Below are positions 50,505 to 59,225 of a stretch of 64,000 nucleotides of DNA, piece by piece. The notes below the pieces were generated by a model, which was not told where the DNA came from, made no database searches, and saw only the letters and a list, made by a program, of their open reading frames with translations. The translations under genes and the position numbers were made by a program. Position 1 is the first letter of the stretch; each line of letters begins with the position of its first letter. Source of the DNA: Streptomyces canus (GTDB taxonomy: Bacteria; Actinomycetota; Actinomycetes; Streptomycetales; Streptomycetaceae); contig NZ_CP107989.1 in the NCBI RefSeq assembly GCF_041435015.1, forward strand, positions 1,178,001 to 1,242,000. The letters are read 5' to 3'.

Positions 50505-51356
50505 TCAGTAGCCGTACCGGCTCTTCAGGTGGCGCCAGAAGTCACGCAGCATCCACTGGTCGAAGTCGGTGATCCTCATCGCGCTGCCCGCCTTCATCAG
50601 GAAGCAGCACTGACCGGTCGGGGTCCAGTCGTAGAAGTCGTCGAGACCGAAGGTGTGGCCGACCTCGTGGAGATAGATGTGGATGTCCTCCTGGGCGAGG
50701 GCCCCGGTGAAGTACTCCTGGCCGACCCGCTGACCCCAGTCCCCGCCGGCGCCGCCCTGGAAGCCCTTGGTGAGCCAGAGCGACTGGTCGTAGTGGCGGG
50801 CCGCACCGCCGGGGCACTTCGAGTAGTTGGCGTCCTGGTGGAAGAAGCGGCCGCAGTCGGGGGCGCACTGCGGGGCGCCGTCGGAGTCCAGGTTTCCGGC
50901 ATAGATGTCGACCGAGTTGTCCGTCCACTGGAGGGTCGAGCGGTTCTTCACCGCCCAGCCGACGATGTTGACGGGCACGGTGGTGTACGGCCAGGCGTTG
51001 GTGCCGGTGCCGTTGTCGAGCATGGCCGCCATCCACTTGCCGAACTGCTTCTTCAGCGCGGCGTGGACCTGGTCCCGCAGGGCGGCGCTGACGGGGGCGT
51101 CGGACTCCCAGCGGACGCAGTAGTTGACGCTTCCCTTGTTGGCGACGATCTGGTCCCAGCCGTAGTTGCGGAAGCCGTAGAGGTCGGGGTAGGTCGACTC
51201 GACGTGGTTCCACACCTCGCCCAGCGGTTGCACGAGGGCTGCGGGCGGGTTCCAGGTGTCCGCCGCCTGTGCCGGGGTCGCCGTGACGGCGGGGGCGATG
51301 AGTACCGCGAGCAGGGCGGTGAGGACGGTGACGAGACGCGCGATGCGGCTGCGCAT
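50505..51356 (-). CDS. Secreted zinc metalloprotease (HExxH type)
   Basis: The protein has 283 residues with a signal peptide of about 32 residues (cut after AQA). The sequence YLHEVGHTFGLDDFYDW contains the zinc motif HExxH (His230, His234) with Glu231 as catalytic base and a following Gly and Asp pair, the metzincin-like spacing used by snapalysin-type enzymes where Asp replaces the third His. Six cysteines may form disulfides (CAPDCGRFF, CCFLM). It is larger than snapalysin and the N-terminal 150 residues are not assigned. It is predicted to be an extracellular protease. Confidence 0.75.
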   Translation of the reverse strand: MRSRIARLVTVLTALLAVLIAPAVTATPAQAADTWNPPAALVQPLGEVWNHVESTYPDLYGFRNYGWDQIVANKGSVNYCVRWESDAPVSAALRDQVHAALKKQFGKWMAAMLDNGTGTNAWPYTTVPVNIVGWAVKNRSTLQWTDNSVDIYAGNLDSDGAPQCAPDCGRFFHQDANYSKCPGGAARHYDQSLWLTKGFQGGAGGDWGQRVGQEYFTGALAQEDIHIYLHEVGHTFGLDDFYDWTPTGQCCFLMKAGSAMRITDFDQWMLRDFWRHLKSRYGY

Positions 51357-51506
51357 GAAGTGAACTCCCTTCGTGGGGGCCGGGATTCACTGTTGGGTCG
51401 CCGCCGGTCCGGCCGGGGTTGCCCCCCTGCCGCGCTCGCCTCGGCACCCGGGACGGCCGGGCCGGCACAACGCCCCGCGCGCGACACGCGCTCCCGCGTC
51501 CGCACC

Positions 51507-51740
51507 GTGCCGGTGCCGATCGCCACCGCCGCGGTGGCCGCCGCCATGATCGTCACCGCGATTCCGCGGGACGGTGAGACCGGACTGCCGGAGACCACGC
51601 CCCCCGGCGGTCGCGGGCACCTCCCGGCCGCTCTCGCCCTCACCAGCGACGACGGCTCCCCGAGCACCCAAACACAACCGGAATGTGACCCACCCCACAA
51701 CCGATACGCACCCGTTTCGATAACTCCGGAGCTACTCTGA
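51507..51740 (+). CDS. Small possible secreted peptide, hypothetical
   Basis: A 77-codon frame from GTG begins VPVPIATAAVAAAMIVTAIPRDG, which looks like a short signal or anchor segment, followed by a Pro/Thr-rich tail with one Cys (PECDPPHN). No ribosome-binding site is evident and the composition could be accidental. The rest of the gap between the protease and the response regulator holds nothing else that I recognise apart from a palindrome at its right end. Confidence 0.2.
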   Translation: MPVPIATAAVAAAMIVTAIPRDGETGLPETTPPGGRGHLPAALALTSDDGSPSTQTQPECDPPHNRYAPVSITPELL

Positions 51741-51749
51741 AGCTCACAA

Positions 51750-51768
51750 GAACGAAACCGTTTCGTTC
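51750..51768. promoter_or_regulatory. 19-bp palindrome upstream of the response regulator
   Basis: GAACGAAAC-C-GTTTCGTTC has 9-base arms around one base, 40 bases before the chosen start codon. The CGAAAC/GTTTCG core is typical of LacI-family operators that control carbohydrate genes, but the only LacI genes nearby have other sites. The regulator that binds it is therefore unknown. Confidence 0.6.
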
Positions 51769-51807
51769 AGCATGTTGTCCGCTGGACGAGGATGGAGCAC
51801 GCACGCC

Positions 51808-52485
51808 ATGACCAGCGTCCTCATCGCCACCGGCCAGTCACTTCAGCGTGTCGGCCTTCGAATGCTCCTCGAGTCCCAGCCCGACCTGAGCGTGGTCGGC
51901 GAGGCTGCGCACGGGCCGGAGGCGGCCCGCCTGAGCGCCCTGCTCCGGCCTGACGTCGTGCTGCTGGAGGGCCGTGCCACCGACACGGACACCGTCGAGA
52001 CCGTCCGCCGTATCGCCCACGCTCCGGACGGGCACGCCCCGCACGTCCTGCTCCTCACCACGGCCGACGACACCTACCCCTACGGCGCCCTGCGCGCCGG
52101 AGCCGCCGGACACCTCCCCGAGGACGCCACCGCCGACGAACTGGTCGCGGCCGTGCGGGTCGTGGCCGCCGGTGACGTGGTCGTCTCCCCCGGACTGACC
52201 CGTGCCCTCATCGACGCCGTCCGCGACCAGCGCGCCGTCGGGAGCAACGCACCGGGCAACCGCTTGGGCACCCTCACCGGACGCGAGCGGGACGTCCTCA
52301 CCGCCGTCGCCTCCGGCGACTCCAACGCCGAGATCGCCGACCGGCTCTCCATCGCCCCGACCACCGTGAAGTCCCACGTCAGCAACATCCTCACCAAGAT
52401 CGGCGCTCGCGGCCGGGTCCAGGCGGTGGTCTTCGCCTACGAGTCGGGACTGGTCCGGCCCACCCAGCACGTCCTGCACGCGTGA
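51808..52485 (+). CDS. Atypical NarL/LuxR-type response regulator lacking the phosphorylation site
   Basis: The protein has 225 residues. The C-terminal LuxR HTH is normal (LTGRERDVLTAVASGDSNAEIADRLSIAPTTVKSHVSNILTKIGARGRVQAVVFAYESG). The N-terminal receiver fold is recognisable but its acidic pocket is gone: the two acidic residues after strand 1 are Thr8-Gly9 (VLIATGQ), the phosphoacceptor Asp is Glu54 (DVVLLEGR) and the conserved Lys is Glu105 (GHLPEDA). It cannot be phosphorylated in the usual way. No sensor kinase gene is adjacent. Activity may be set by ligand binding or expression alone, perhaps through the upstream palindrome. Confidence 0.88.
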   Translation: MTSVLIATGQSLQRVGLRMLLESQPDLSVVGEAAHGPEAARLSALLRPDVVLLEGRATDTDTVETVRRIAHAPDGHAPHVLLLTTADDTYPYGALRAGAAGHLPEDATADELVAAVRVVAAGDVVVSPGLTRALIDAVRDQRAVGSNAPGNRLGTLTGRERDVLTAVASGDSNAEIADRLSIAPTTVKSHVSNILTKIGARGRVQAVVFAYESGLVRPTQHVLHA

Positions 52486-52498
52486 GAGTGGCGACTGC

Positions 52499-52529
52499 GG
52501 CTCCAGCCGGACCCGGTCTTGCTGGAGCC
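52499..52529. terminator. Bidirectional hairpin between convergent genes
   Basis: GGCTCCAGC and GCTGGAGCC form a perfect 9-bp stem around a 13-base loop, 14 bases after the response-regulator stop and 42 bases from the stop of the converging oxidoreductase. Confidence 0.6.
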
Positions 52530-52570
52530 TCCCCGGCACGCCACCGCCGAGGTCGCCTTCACCGATCAGG

Positions 52571-53677
52571 TCAGGCGGCCGTGTAGCCGAGTTGGCGCCT
52601 CATGTAGGGCGTCATGAGGGTCTTCGCCTTGGCGACGGCGCTGGTGCGGCTGCCGAGCACCGCCGTCTCGCCACCCGGCACGGGCAGCATGGTCACCCCG
52701 TCGGCAGGGCCGAAGGGCACGATCAGCGGGGTGCGGTGGATGGGCCGGTAGAAGCGCGGCTCCTTGCGGTGCTTGCCCGAACTGTTCAGGTGGGCGCGGA
52801 TGTTCCAGGCGGCGAGGTCGGCCTGGGCGAGCGCCGCCGGGGTGATCTTGAGCTCGGTGGCGTCGTTGACGTCACCGACCGCGAAGACGTCCAGGTGTCC
52901 CACGGCCCGCAGCGAGCGGTCGACCTTCACATGCCCTGAGGGGGTCAACAGGTCGCCGTGTCCGCCCAGGCGCAGCCAGAGCGTGTTGGGGGTGGTGCCG
53001 GTCGCCCAGAAGGAGAGGTCTGCGGTGATGACCTCGCCGCGGGCGTCGCGGTAGGTGGCGAAGTCGTTGCCCGGGGCCATGAAGGAGTCGAGTCGTACCT
53101 CCACGTCATGCGCCTCCAGCCACTCGCGCGCCTTGCGTCCGGCCCGTTCGCTGCCCGTGCTGCCGAGCAGCTCGGGACCGGAGTGCGCGAGCGTGACCCG
53201 GGCGTCCGGCCGGGCCAGCCGGATCTCGGCGCTGAGTTCGACGCCGGAGGGCCCGCCGCCGACGACGAGGACGTGCTCGGCGAAGGAGATCTTCTGCTGG
53301 TGCTCGGCGAAGGACTTCATCGCCTCCTCGGTGGTGGTCCCGGCGAAGCGGGCCGGCTCCGGGTAGTCGGCGCCGGTGGCGATCACCACCACGTCGTAGG
53401 GCAGCCGCGTGCCGTTGGCCAGCACCACGTGCCGCTCGGCGGTGTCGATGCGCACCACCTTGCCCACGACCACCTGGCCGTGGCGCAGCAGCCGGTCGTA
53501 CGGGATGAAGGGGGTGGCGCTCCACTCCCTGCGCACACCCGCCCGGAGGGAGGAGATACGGTGGAAGAAGACTTCCTTGCGGTCCACGAGCGTGACCCGT
53601 GCCGTCGCGTCCAGCCGTTTCGCCAGCCGGACGCCCGCATAGCCGCCGCCGATCACCACTACGTCGCCGTCACTCAC
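52571..53677 (-). CDS. NDH-2-like FAD-dependent NAD(P)H dehydrogenase
   Basis: The protein has 368 residues from a GTG with AGGAGA upstream. DVVVIGGGYAGVRLAKRLD binds FAD, HVLVVGGGPSGVELSAEIRLA binds NAD(P)H, and LDVFAVGDVND closes the flavin site; VVVIATGADYPEPARF is a further family block. There is no redox-active Cys pair. It resembles type II NADH dehydrogenases and AIF-like flavoproteins, without the C-terminal membrane-anchor region of classical NDH-2. It may transfer electrons to quinones. Confidence 0.88.
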   Translation of the reverse strand: MSDGDVVVIGGGYAGVRLAKRLDATARVTLVDRKEVFFHRISSLRAGVRREWSATPFIPYDRLLRHGQVVVGKVVRIDTAERHVVLANGTRLPYDVVVIATGADYPEPARFAGTTTEEAMKSFAEHQQKISFAEHVLVVGGGPSGVELSAEIRLARPDARVTLAHSGPELLGSTGSERAGRKAREWLEAHDVEVRLDSFMAPGNDFATYRDARGEVITADLSFWATGTTPNTLWLRLGGHGDLLTPSGHVKVDRSLRAVGHLDVFAVGDVNDATELKITPAALAQADLAAWNIRAHLNSSGKHRKEPRFYRPIHRTPLIVPFGPADGVTMLPVPGGETAVLGSRTSAVAKAKTLMTPYMRRQLGYTAA

Positions 53678-53867
53678 GCCGAGTCTCCTGAAACCGTGGG
53701 GGGAGGGAGTGCCATGACGGACGAGCCGCTCCCCCGAGCACTCGGATGCCGGTGAGCGTAACGCTTGAAACCTAAAGTTTCGGTTTGGTTGTGTGAGCTT
53801 TACGTGAAGCTGTCGGACCGGAGGACCTGCGATCTGCCCTCCGGTGACGGCGAGTTGGACCGGGACG

Positions 53868-54275
53868 TCAGCCGAGCTCGTAGTCCAACCGGATCCGGTG
53901 CGTGCCGTCGGCGTCGACCGCGAGGCCACCGGTGCCGGAGATCCCCGCCAGGTCCCCGGTGCCGCTGGAGGGGACGATCGTGAAGAACTCCGCGGTGCGG
54001 TCGCTGCCGGAGGTCGTCGCCGAGTGCACGAAGTTGAAGGCGCCCGACCTGCCGTGCAGCGAACCCTCGAAGGACTCCATGGCCACGTAGGTGCCGACGC
54101 CGGACTGCTGGTCGTACGCGGCGGTGAACAAGGTCGCCGAGCGGCCGGCGATCTCGCCCTCGAAGTGCTTCTCGATCGTCGCGACACCGACCGGAAGCCC
54201 GGTGGCCACCGGCGGTTCGGGCTTCAGCTCGGTCGGGACGAACGCCTTCACGCTAAATGTTCCGTTGGCTCTCAT
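53868..54275 (-). CDS. DUF3224-family protein
   Basis: The protein has 135 residues from the ATG of MRANGTFSVKAF. The pattern GVATIEKHFEGEIAGRSATLFTAAYDQQSGVGTYVAMESFEGSLHGRSGAFNFVHSAT, then FFTIVPSSGTGDLAGISGTGG, is that of DUF3224, a small beta-barrel family related to lipocalin-like or allene-oxide-cyclase-like folds. The function is unknown. It lies between an NDH-2-like gene and a YceI gene on the same strand. Confidence 0.85.
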   Translation of the reverse strand: MRANGTFSVKAFVPTELKPEPPVATGLPVGVATIEKHFEGEIAGRSATLFTAAYDQQSGVGTYVAMESFEGSLHGRSGAFNFVHSATTSGSDRTAEFFTIVPSSGTGDLAGISGTGGLAVDADGTHRIRLDYELG

Positions 54276-54326
54276 GGGCCCGACGGTACCGACCGGGTCC
54301 GACAATCCCCGGCTGTCCGCTCGCGC

Positions 54327-55241
54327 CTACTCCGGCGGGGTCGGCGTGTCGTGGGTGCGGTACATCGCCTGGACGTCCAGTTCCAGCTGGACCGTGGGGC
54401 CGACGACCGCGATGCCCCGGGCCAGCATGGACCGCCAGTTCAAGGTGTAGTCCTCGCGGTGGAGTTCCGCCGTCGCCAGGGCCGCACAGCGCAGTTCCTC
54501 GCCGTAACCGCCGTTCACCGTGCCGAGGTACGTCGTGTCCAGGGCGACCGAGCGGCTCACGCCGTGCATGGTCAGGCTGCCCTGGAGGGTCCACTTGCTC
54601 CCGCCGCGATAGGCGAAGCGGGTGCTGACGAAGTCGATGTGGGGGAAGCGTTCGACGTCGAGGAAGTCGGCGGACCGCAGATGGTTGTCGCGCGTGGTGT
54701 TGCCGGTGGTGATGCTCGAGGCGTCGATACGGACCTGGACACGGGTCTGCGACATGTCCTGCGCGACCTGGATGCCGCCCTCGAAACGCTCGAAGCGGCC
54801 GTGGACGTGGGCCATGCCGACGTGCTTGGCGATGAAGCGGATCGCGGTGTGCGGCGGATCGAACAGCCAGACGCCGGGCGTGGGCAGTTGCAGCGCCTGG
54901 GCGGGCTGGAGCCAGACCCGCTCGGTGGGCGTCATCCCGTACGGCCCCACGTCGACCGTCTCGCGGTGCGGCTGGAGCCCCTCGGCCGCGGCCATCAGGC
55001 TGTAGCGGCCGGGCGGCAGAACGGCGAGGAAGTAACCGTAGGGGTCGGTCGTCCCGCGGACCGCGACCCGGTGGGTGTCCAGGGCGGTGACCGTGACGTC
55101 CGCGCCCGCCATGGGCGAGCCCATCGGGTCGACGACCTCACGTGCCACGGCGCCCGCGCCTTCCGGGAGGGGGACGGAGAGGCCCGCCGCCTCGGCAAGG
55201 GCAGCCTTGGACCGCCGACGCCGGAGCAGTGCGAGGGCCAT
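54327..55241 (-). CDS. YceI-family protein with N-terminal carboxypeptidase-regulatory-like domain
   Basis: The protein has 304 residues. Residues 35-105 form an Ig-like carboxypeptidase-regulatory domain (VVDPMGSPMAGADVTVTALDTHRVAVRGTTDPYGYFLAVLPPGRYSLMAAAEGL). Residues 120-300 are a YceI lipocalin-like barrel (GVWLFDPPHTAIRFIAKHVGMAHVHGRFERFEGGIQV, FLDVERFPHIDFVST, GSLTMHGVSRSVAL), which binds polyisoprenoid or similar lipids in relatives. No signal peptide is visible. It starts 43 bases downstream of the maleylacetate reductase gene and may be cotranscribed. Confidence 0.88.
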   Translation of the reverse strand: MALALLRRRRSKAALAEAAGLSVPLPEGAGAVAREVVDPMGSPMAGADVTVTALDTHRVAVRGTTDPYGYFLAVLPPGRYSLMAAAEGLQPHRETVDVGPYGMTPTERVWLQPAQALQLPTPGVWLFDPPHTAIRFIAKHVGMAHVHGRFERFEGGIQVAQDMSQTRVQVRIDASSITTGNTTRDNHLRSADFLDVERFPHIDFVSTRFAYRGGSKWTLQGSLTMHGVSRSVALDTTYLGTVNGGYGEELRCAALATAELHREDYTLNWRSMLARGIAVVGPTVQLELDVQAMYRTHDTPTPPE

Positions 55242-55284
55242 GATGTTCACCTTTCTTCGGGGACTTGCTGTCGTGCTGCGGGAC

Positions 55285-56352
55285 TCATGGTCGACGTCCC
55301 TCATAGGCCGCCTGGAGTACCTCCCGCACACCCTCCGACGTCACAGGACGCGGGTTGGCGTACGGCTGCCCCGCCACCTGTGCGGCCGCCTCCGCCACGT
55401 CGGCCTCCTTGAGACCGAGTTCGGCGAGGGAGCGCGGCGCGCCCAGGCGCCCGGCCAGATCCCACAGGGCTCGTGCCGGGTCGTCGGCATCGAGTGCCCG
55501 TCCCAGTACGGTCAACGCACCGGGAACGGCGGGGGCGTTGTACGCGAGCGCGTACGGCAGGACGACCGTGTGTGTTTCGGCGTGCGGCAGGCCGAAGGTG
55601 CCGCCCAGGACGTGGCACAGCTTGTGGTGCAGCCCCATGGTGGTCGCGCCCAGACACGCCCCGCACAGCCACGCGCCGTACAGGGCCCGGCCGCGCGCGT
55701 CCAGGTCGTCGGGCCGCGCGGCGAGCAGCGGCAGCGCCTCGGCCATCGCCCGTACGCCGTCCTGGGCCATCAGCGCGATCAGCGGCGAGGTGTCCGGGGC
55801 GTAGAGCGCCTCGACCGCGTGGGCGAGGGCGTTGATGCCGCTGGTCACGGTGAGCGGCACCGGCAGGGGCAGGGTCAGCTCGGGGTCGTAGACGACACTG
55901 CGGGGCTGGACCTTCGGGGCGCGGCCGGTGCGCTTGACCCCGGCCTCGGTCAGGCCCCACACGGGGGTCATCTCGGAGCCCGAGTAGGTCGACGGCACGG
56001 CGATCAGCGGCAGTCCGGTGCGCAGGGCGATCGCCTTGCCGAGGCCGACGGACGAGCCGCCGCCGACCGTGACCACCCCGTCGGCCCCGGCCGCGCGGGC
56101 CACCGCCACGGCCCGGTCGGCGTCCTCGACGGGTACATGCATGCGGGCCTCGGCGTGCAGCCCCGCGCACGCGTCGCCGAGCGCGTCCGCGACCGCCCGC
56201 GCCACGGCCTCGCCCCTGCTGCCGCACACCACCAACAGGCGGCGCAGGCCCAGGTGTTCGGCCTCGCCGGGAGTCGCGGTCACGGCGGCGCCGGGCCGGA
56301 ACACGACCCGCACGGGACGGCTCTCGTAGGTGAAGTCGGCCGAGAACGTCAT
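55285..56352 (-). CDS. Maleylacetate reductase (iron-containing alcohol dehydrogenase family)
   Basis: The protein has 355 residues. VVTVGGGSSVGLGKAIALRTGLPLIAVPSTYSGSEMTPVWG is the nucleotide-binding region, GINALAHAVEALYAPDTSP and LHHKLCHVLGGTFGLPHAETHTVVLPYALAYN contain the metal-ligand His positions. It reduces maleylacetate to 3-oxoadipate with NADH. The start codon overlaps the dioxygenase stop as ATGA, so the enzyme that makes its substrate is encoded directly before it. Confidence 0.93.
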   Translation of the reverse strand: MTFSADFTYESRPVRVVFRPGAAVTATPGEAEHLGLRRLLVVCGSRGEAVARAVADALGDACAGLHAEARMHVPVEDADRAVAVARAAGADGVVTVGGGSSVGLGKAIALRTGLPLIAVPSTYSGSEMTPVWGLTEAGVKRTGRAPKVQPRSVVYDPELTLPLPVPLTVTSGINALAHAVEALYAPDTSPLIALMAQDGVRAMAEALPLLAARPDDLDARGRALYGAWLCGACLGATTMGLHHKLCHVLGGTFGLPHAETHTVVLPYALAYNAPAVPGALTVLGRALDADDPARALWDLAGRLGAPRSLAELGLKEADVAEAAAQVAGQPYANPRPVTSEGVREVLQAAYEGRRP

Positions 56353-57218
56353 GCGTTCGGCTCCAGTACGAGGTCGAAGCGGGCGTGCCGGAAGGGGTTC
56401 GGGATGCCGAACTCGGCGGCCAGGGACGGGTCGTCGGTCGTCGCGAAGTCCTGCACGAGGCTCTGTTTCACGGCGAAGACGGCGTCGGAGTCCAGGTACT
56501 CGCTGCCCGCGACGAAGATGTGGGTGGTGACGGGGGTATGGCCTTCGGCTCCCACGATGAAATGGATGTGGGCGGGCCGGTACGGGTGCCGTCCGGTCGC
56601 GTCGAGCAGGTCACCGACCGGGCCGTCGGTGGGGATCGGGTACGGCGCCGGGACGCAGGTGCGGAACCAGAAGCGGCCCTCGGCATCGGCGGTGAACAGC
56701 CCGCGTCCGTTGCCCGCGGGCTGTACGTCGGGCTGCTGGACATCGTAGAAGCCCTGGTCGTCGGCCTGCCAGACGTCGAGGACGGCGCCGGGCAGCGGGG
56801 TGCCGTCCGCCGACAGCACCCGGCCGCTGACCACGCAGGGCTCGGCACCGCCCACCAGGTCGATGTCGTCCCCGAGTTCCCGCACGGGCGACTCGGTCAT
56901 GTGGAAGGGGCCGAGCACGGTGGACTCGGTGGCGCCCTGTACGCGGTCGCCGTTGAGTGTCTCCACGAGCATGGAGACGCCGAGGACGTCCGAGAGCAGG
57001 ATGAACTCCTGCCGGGTGTCGGTGCACTTCTGCCCGGTCGCCGTCAGGAAGGCGATCGCCTTCTCCCACTCCTCCTGGGTGAGCCGGCTCTCGCGCACGA
57101 AGTCGTGCAGGTGGCCGATCAGACCGGCGAGCAGTTCGCGCAGGCGGGGATCGGCGGTCGCGTGGAGGCCGGCCACGGCGTCCTCGGTGACGCTGGTTCC
57201 GATCGCGTCGGTGGTCAT
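56349..57218 (-). CDS. Intradiol ring-cleavage dioxygenase, hydroxyquinol 1,2-dioxygenase type
   Basis: The protein has 289 residues from an ATG with GAGGAG upstream. An N-terminal dioxygenase_N helical domain (EWEKAIAFLTATGQKCTDTRQEFILLSDVLGVSMLVETLN) precedes the catalytic beta-sandwich. The segment TGRHPYRPAHIHFIVGAEGHTPVTTHIF holds the Tyr and His iron ligands. It cleaves a 1,2-diol aromatic ring between the hydroxyls to maleylacetate; the maleylacetate reductase next to it points to hydroxyquinol rather than catechol as substrate. Confidence 0.92.
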   Translation of the reverse strand: MTTDAIGTSVTEDAVAGLHATADPRLRELLAGLIGHLHDFVRESRLTQEEWEKAIAFLTATGQKCTDTRQEFILLSDVLGVSMLVETLNGDRVQGATESTVLGPFHMTESPVRELGDDIDLVGGAEPCVVSGRVLSADGTPLPGAVLDVWQADDQGFYDVQQPDVQPAGNGRGLFTADAEGRFWFRTCVPAPYPIPTDGPVGDLLDATGRHPYRPAHIHFIVGAEGHTPVTTHIFVAGSEYLDSDAVFAVKQSLVQDFATTDDPSLAAEFGIPNPFRHARFDLVLEPNA

Positions 57219-57285
57219 CCCGGCTCCTCCTCGTCGACGTGTCGCTTCTTCCATGATGGCGCGCCCGGTGTGTTCGGGCCCGGCC

Positions 57286-59025
57286 TCAGGCGTGGCCGAG
57301 GATCTGCCGCAGCGCGTCCGTCAGGAGCTTTTCGGCGTCCGGCGCGGCGGTCGCGTGCCGGAAGGCGATGAACCCGTCGGGCCGTACGAGCAGCGCGCCC
57401 GCGTCGGAGATCTCGCTCAGGTGCGCCCAGTCGCCGTACGGGTCCTCGTACTCCTGCCCGGGGCCGACGACCACGGTGGCGATCTCGATGCCCTGTGCCG
57501 CGGCGGCCCGGACCCAGCCCTCGCCGCCGATGCCGGTCAGCAGGGTGAAGCGCCCCTTTCCAACGGTGTCGAGGGTGGAGAGGGTGCGGGTGCCGGAGGT
57601 GATCCAGGCGTGCGGGACGCGGGCGCCGGGGCGGGAGGTGGGCTGGTGGTGGAGTTCGGGATCGCGCGCGAAGGTCTCCGCGGGGGTGCCATCGGGGACG
57701 ACGGCGTCCGAGGCGTAGCGCTGGTTGAGGTCGACGCCGTGCGCGTTGAACTCGTACACCTTGAAGGCGATGGCCTCGCGGAGCCGGGCCCGCTGCTTCT
57801 CGGCGGCCTCGGTGGTGTCCTTGCGGGCGGCGATGTTGGCCCACAGCTGTTCGGGGGTCTGCGGGGAGAGTCCGTCGAGGGCCTCGAAGATCGGGGCGGT
57901 CTCGCCGATCGACTGGTTGGCGCGGGTGACGACCTGCTTGCCGACGGGGGCACGTTCGGCGGTGTAGGTGTCGAGGAGCTTCGGGGCGGCGGTGCCGTCG
58001 AGGACCAGCTTGAGCTTCCAGGCGAGGTTGTAGGAGTCCTGGATGGAGGTGTTGGAGCCGAGACCGTTGGACGGCGGGTGGCGGTGGGTGGCGTCACCGG
58101 CGCAGAAGACGCGGCCGTGGGAGTAGGTCTCGGCGTACATCTCGTTGACCGTCCAGGCCGAGGACGACTTGATCGTCACGGGGATCTCGTCGTCGCCGAC
58201 CAGCTGGCGCACGACCGACTCGGCGTACTCGGTGGTCAGGTCGGGGGCGCCCGCCGTGACGTCGTACCCCCACACGATCATCCACTGGTTCCACGGCCGC
58301 ACACAGCGCACCAGGCCCGCGCCGATGCCGCCGACGGTGGCGCCGGGGGCGAGGACCCAGTAGAGGGTGGAGGGACGGTGGCCGGTGTACTTCGCCAGGT
58401 CCGCCTCGAAGACGATGTTGATGCTGCCGGCCACGCCCATCTGGCCGCCCATCGGCAGCCCGGCGTCCTCGGCGACCTTGGAGCGGCCGCCGTCCGCACC
58501 GATCAGGTACTTGGCGCGGATCTCGTACGAGTCTCCGCGCAGCCGGTCCCGCACGGTGACCGTCACGCCGTCGGCGTCCTGGGTGTGGGAGAGGTACTCG
58601 GTCCGGAAACGCAGGCCGGTGCCGCGGGCGACGGCCGCGTCGACGAGGACCGGCTCCATCAGGTGCTGCGGCATGTCGCACATGCGGGTGGGACTGGCGA
58701 GTTCATGGGCGGCCTGGACGAGCGGGTCGTTGCCCCACGAGCGCACCCGGCCCAGCTCCTCGCCGGCGAGGCTCGTACAGAAGGTGGTGTTGCCCATCAG
58801 ATGCTGCGGGGTCGCCTGCGCGATGACCGCCTGTTCCACGCCGAGGTCGCGCAGCACCTCCATCGTGCGCTGGTTGGTGATGTGTGCGCGAGGAGTGTCG
58901 GCGAGGCTCGCGTAGCGGGTGACGACGATGTTGGATACGCCGTAGGTGCTCAGGGCGAGCGCGGCCGAAGCACCGGCCGGGCCGCTGCCCACGATCAGGA
59001 CGTCGGTCTCGACAACGGGGGACAC
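57286..59025 (-). CDS. FAD-dependent aromatic monooxygenase (TfdB/resorcinol hydroxylase type)
   Basis: The protein has 579 residues from GTG with AGGAG upstream. DVLIVGSGPAGASAALALSTYGV binds FAD, IGADGGRSKVAEDAGLPM is the DG motif, and VFCAGDATHRHPPSNGLGSNTSIQDSYNLAWKLKLVLDG is the flavin/substrate site of phenol-type hydroxylases; a thioredoxin-like C-terminal domain follows. It hydroxylates a phenol ortho to the OH. With the dioxygenase and maleylacetate reductase it would convert resorcinol (or a similar phenol) to hydroxyquinol and on to 3-oxoadipate. The substrate is inferred from this context. Confidence 0.9.
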   Translation of the reverse strand: MSPVVETDVLIVGSGPAGASAALALSTYGVSNIVVTRYASLADTPRAHITNQRTMEVLRDLGVEQAVIAQATPQHLMGNTTFCTSLAGEELGRVRSWGNDPLVQAAHELASPTRMCDMPQHLMEPVLVDAAVARGTGLRFRTEYLSHTQDADGVTVTVRDRLRGDSYEIRAKYLIGADGGRSKVAEDAGLPMGGQMGVAGSINIVFEADLAKYTGHRPSTLYWVLAPGATVGGIGAGLVRCVRPWNQWMIVWGYDVTAGAPDLTTEYAESVVRQLVGDDEIPVTIKSSSAWTVNEMYAETYSHGRVFCAGDATHRHPPSNGLGSNTSIQDSYNLAWKLKLVLDGTAAPKLLDTYTAERAPVGKQVVTRANQSIGETAPIFEALDGLSPQTPEQLWANIAARKDTTEAAEKQRARLREAIAFKVYEFNAHGVDLNQRYASDAVVPDGTPAETFARDPELHHQPTSRPGARVPHAWITSGTRTLSTLDTVGKGRFTLLTGIGGEGWVRAAAAQGIEIATVVVGPGQEYEDPYGDWAHLSEISDAGALLVRPDGFIAFRHATAAPDAEKLLTDALRQILGHA

Positions 59026-59225
59026 GGGGGGCTCCTGGCGTGGGCTCACGGACGACGGACAGTCTTGATCATGGTGCGGTACGGCGGTGTGCGGGTGTCT
59101 CAATTCGATACATAGTCATCGGCTGCCGGGCGGGGGCGGTCGGTGGGGGACCCGTTCCGCCGGACACCGCATCCGCACGGGGCAATCGTTTCTCGTTCAA
59201 CCGAACCCGCTACGGTGGGTCCGTC

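Noticed and set aside
53767..53781. GAAAC-CTAAA-GTTTC inverted repeat before the NDH-2-like gene
   Set aside because: The arms are only five bases and the spacing is ordinary; too weak to call an operator, although its position in the promoter gap is suggestive.
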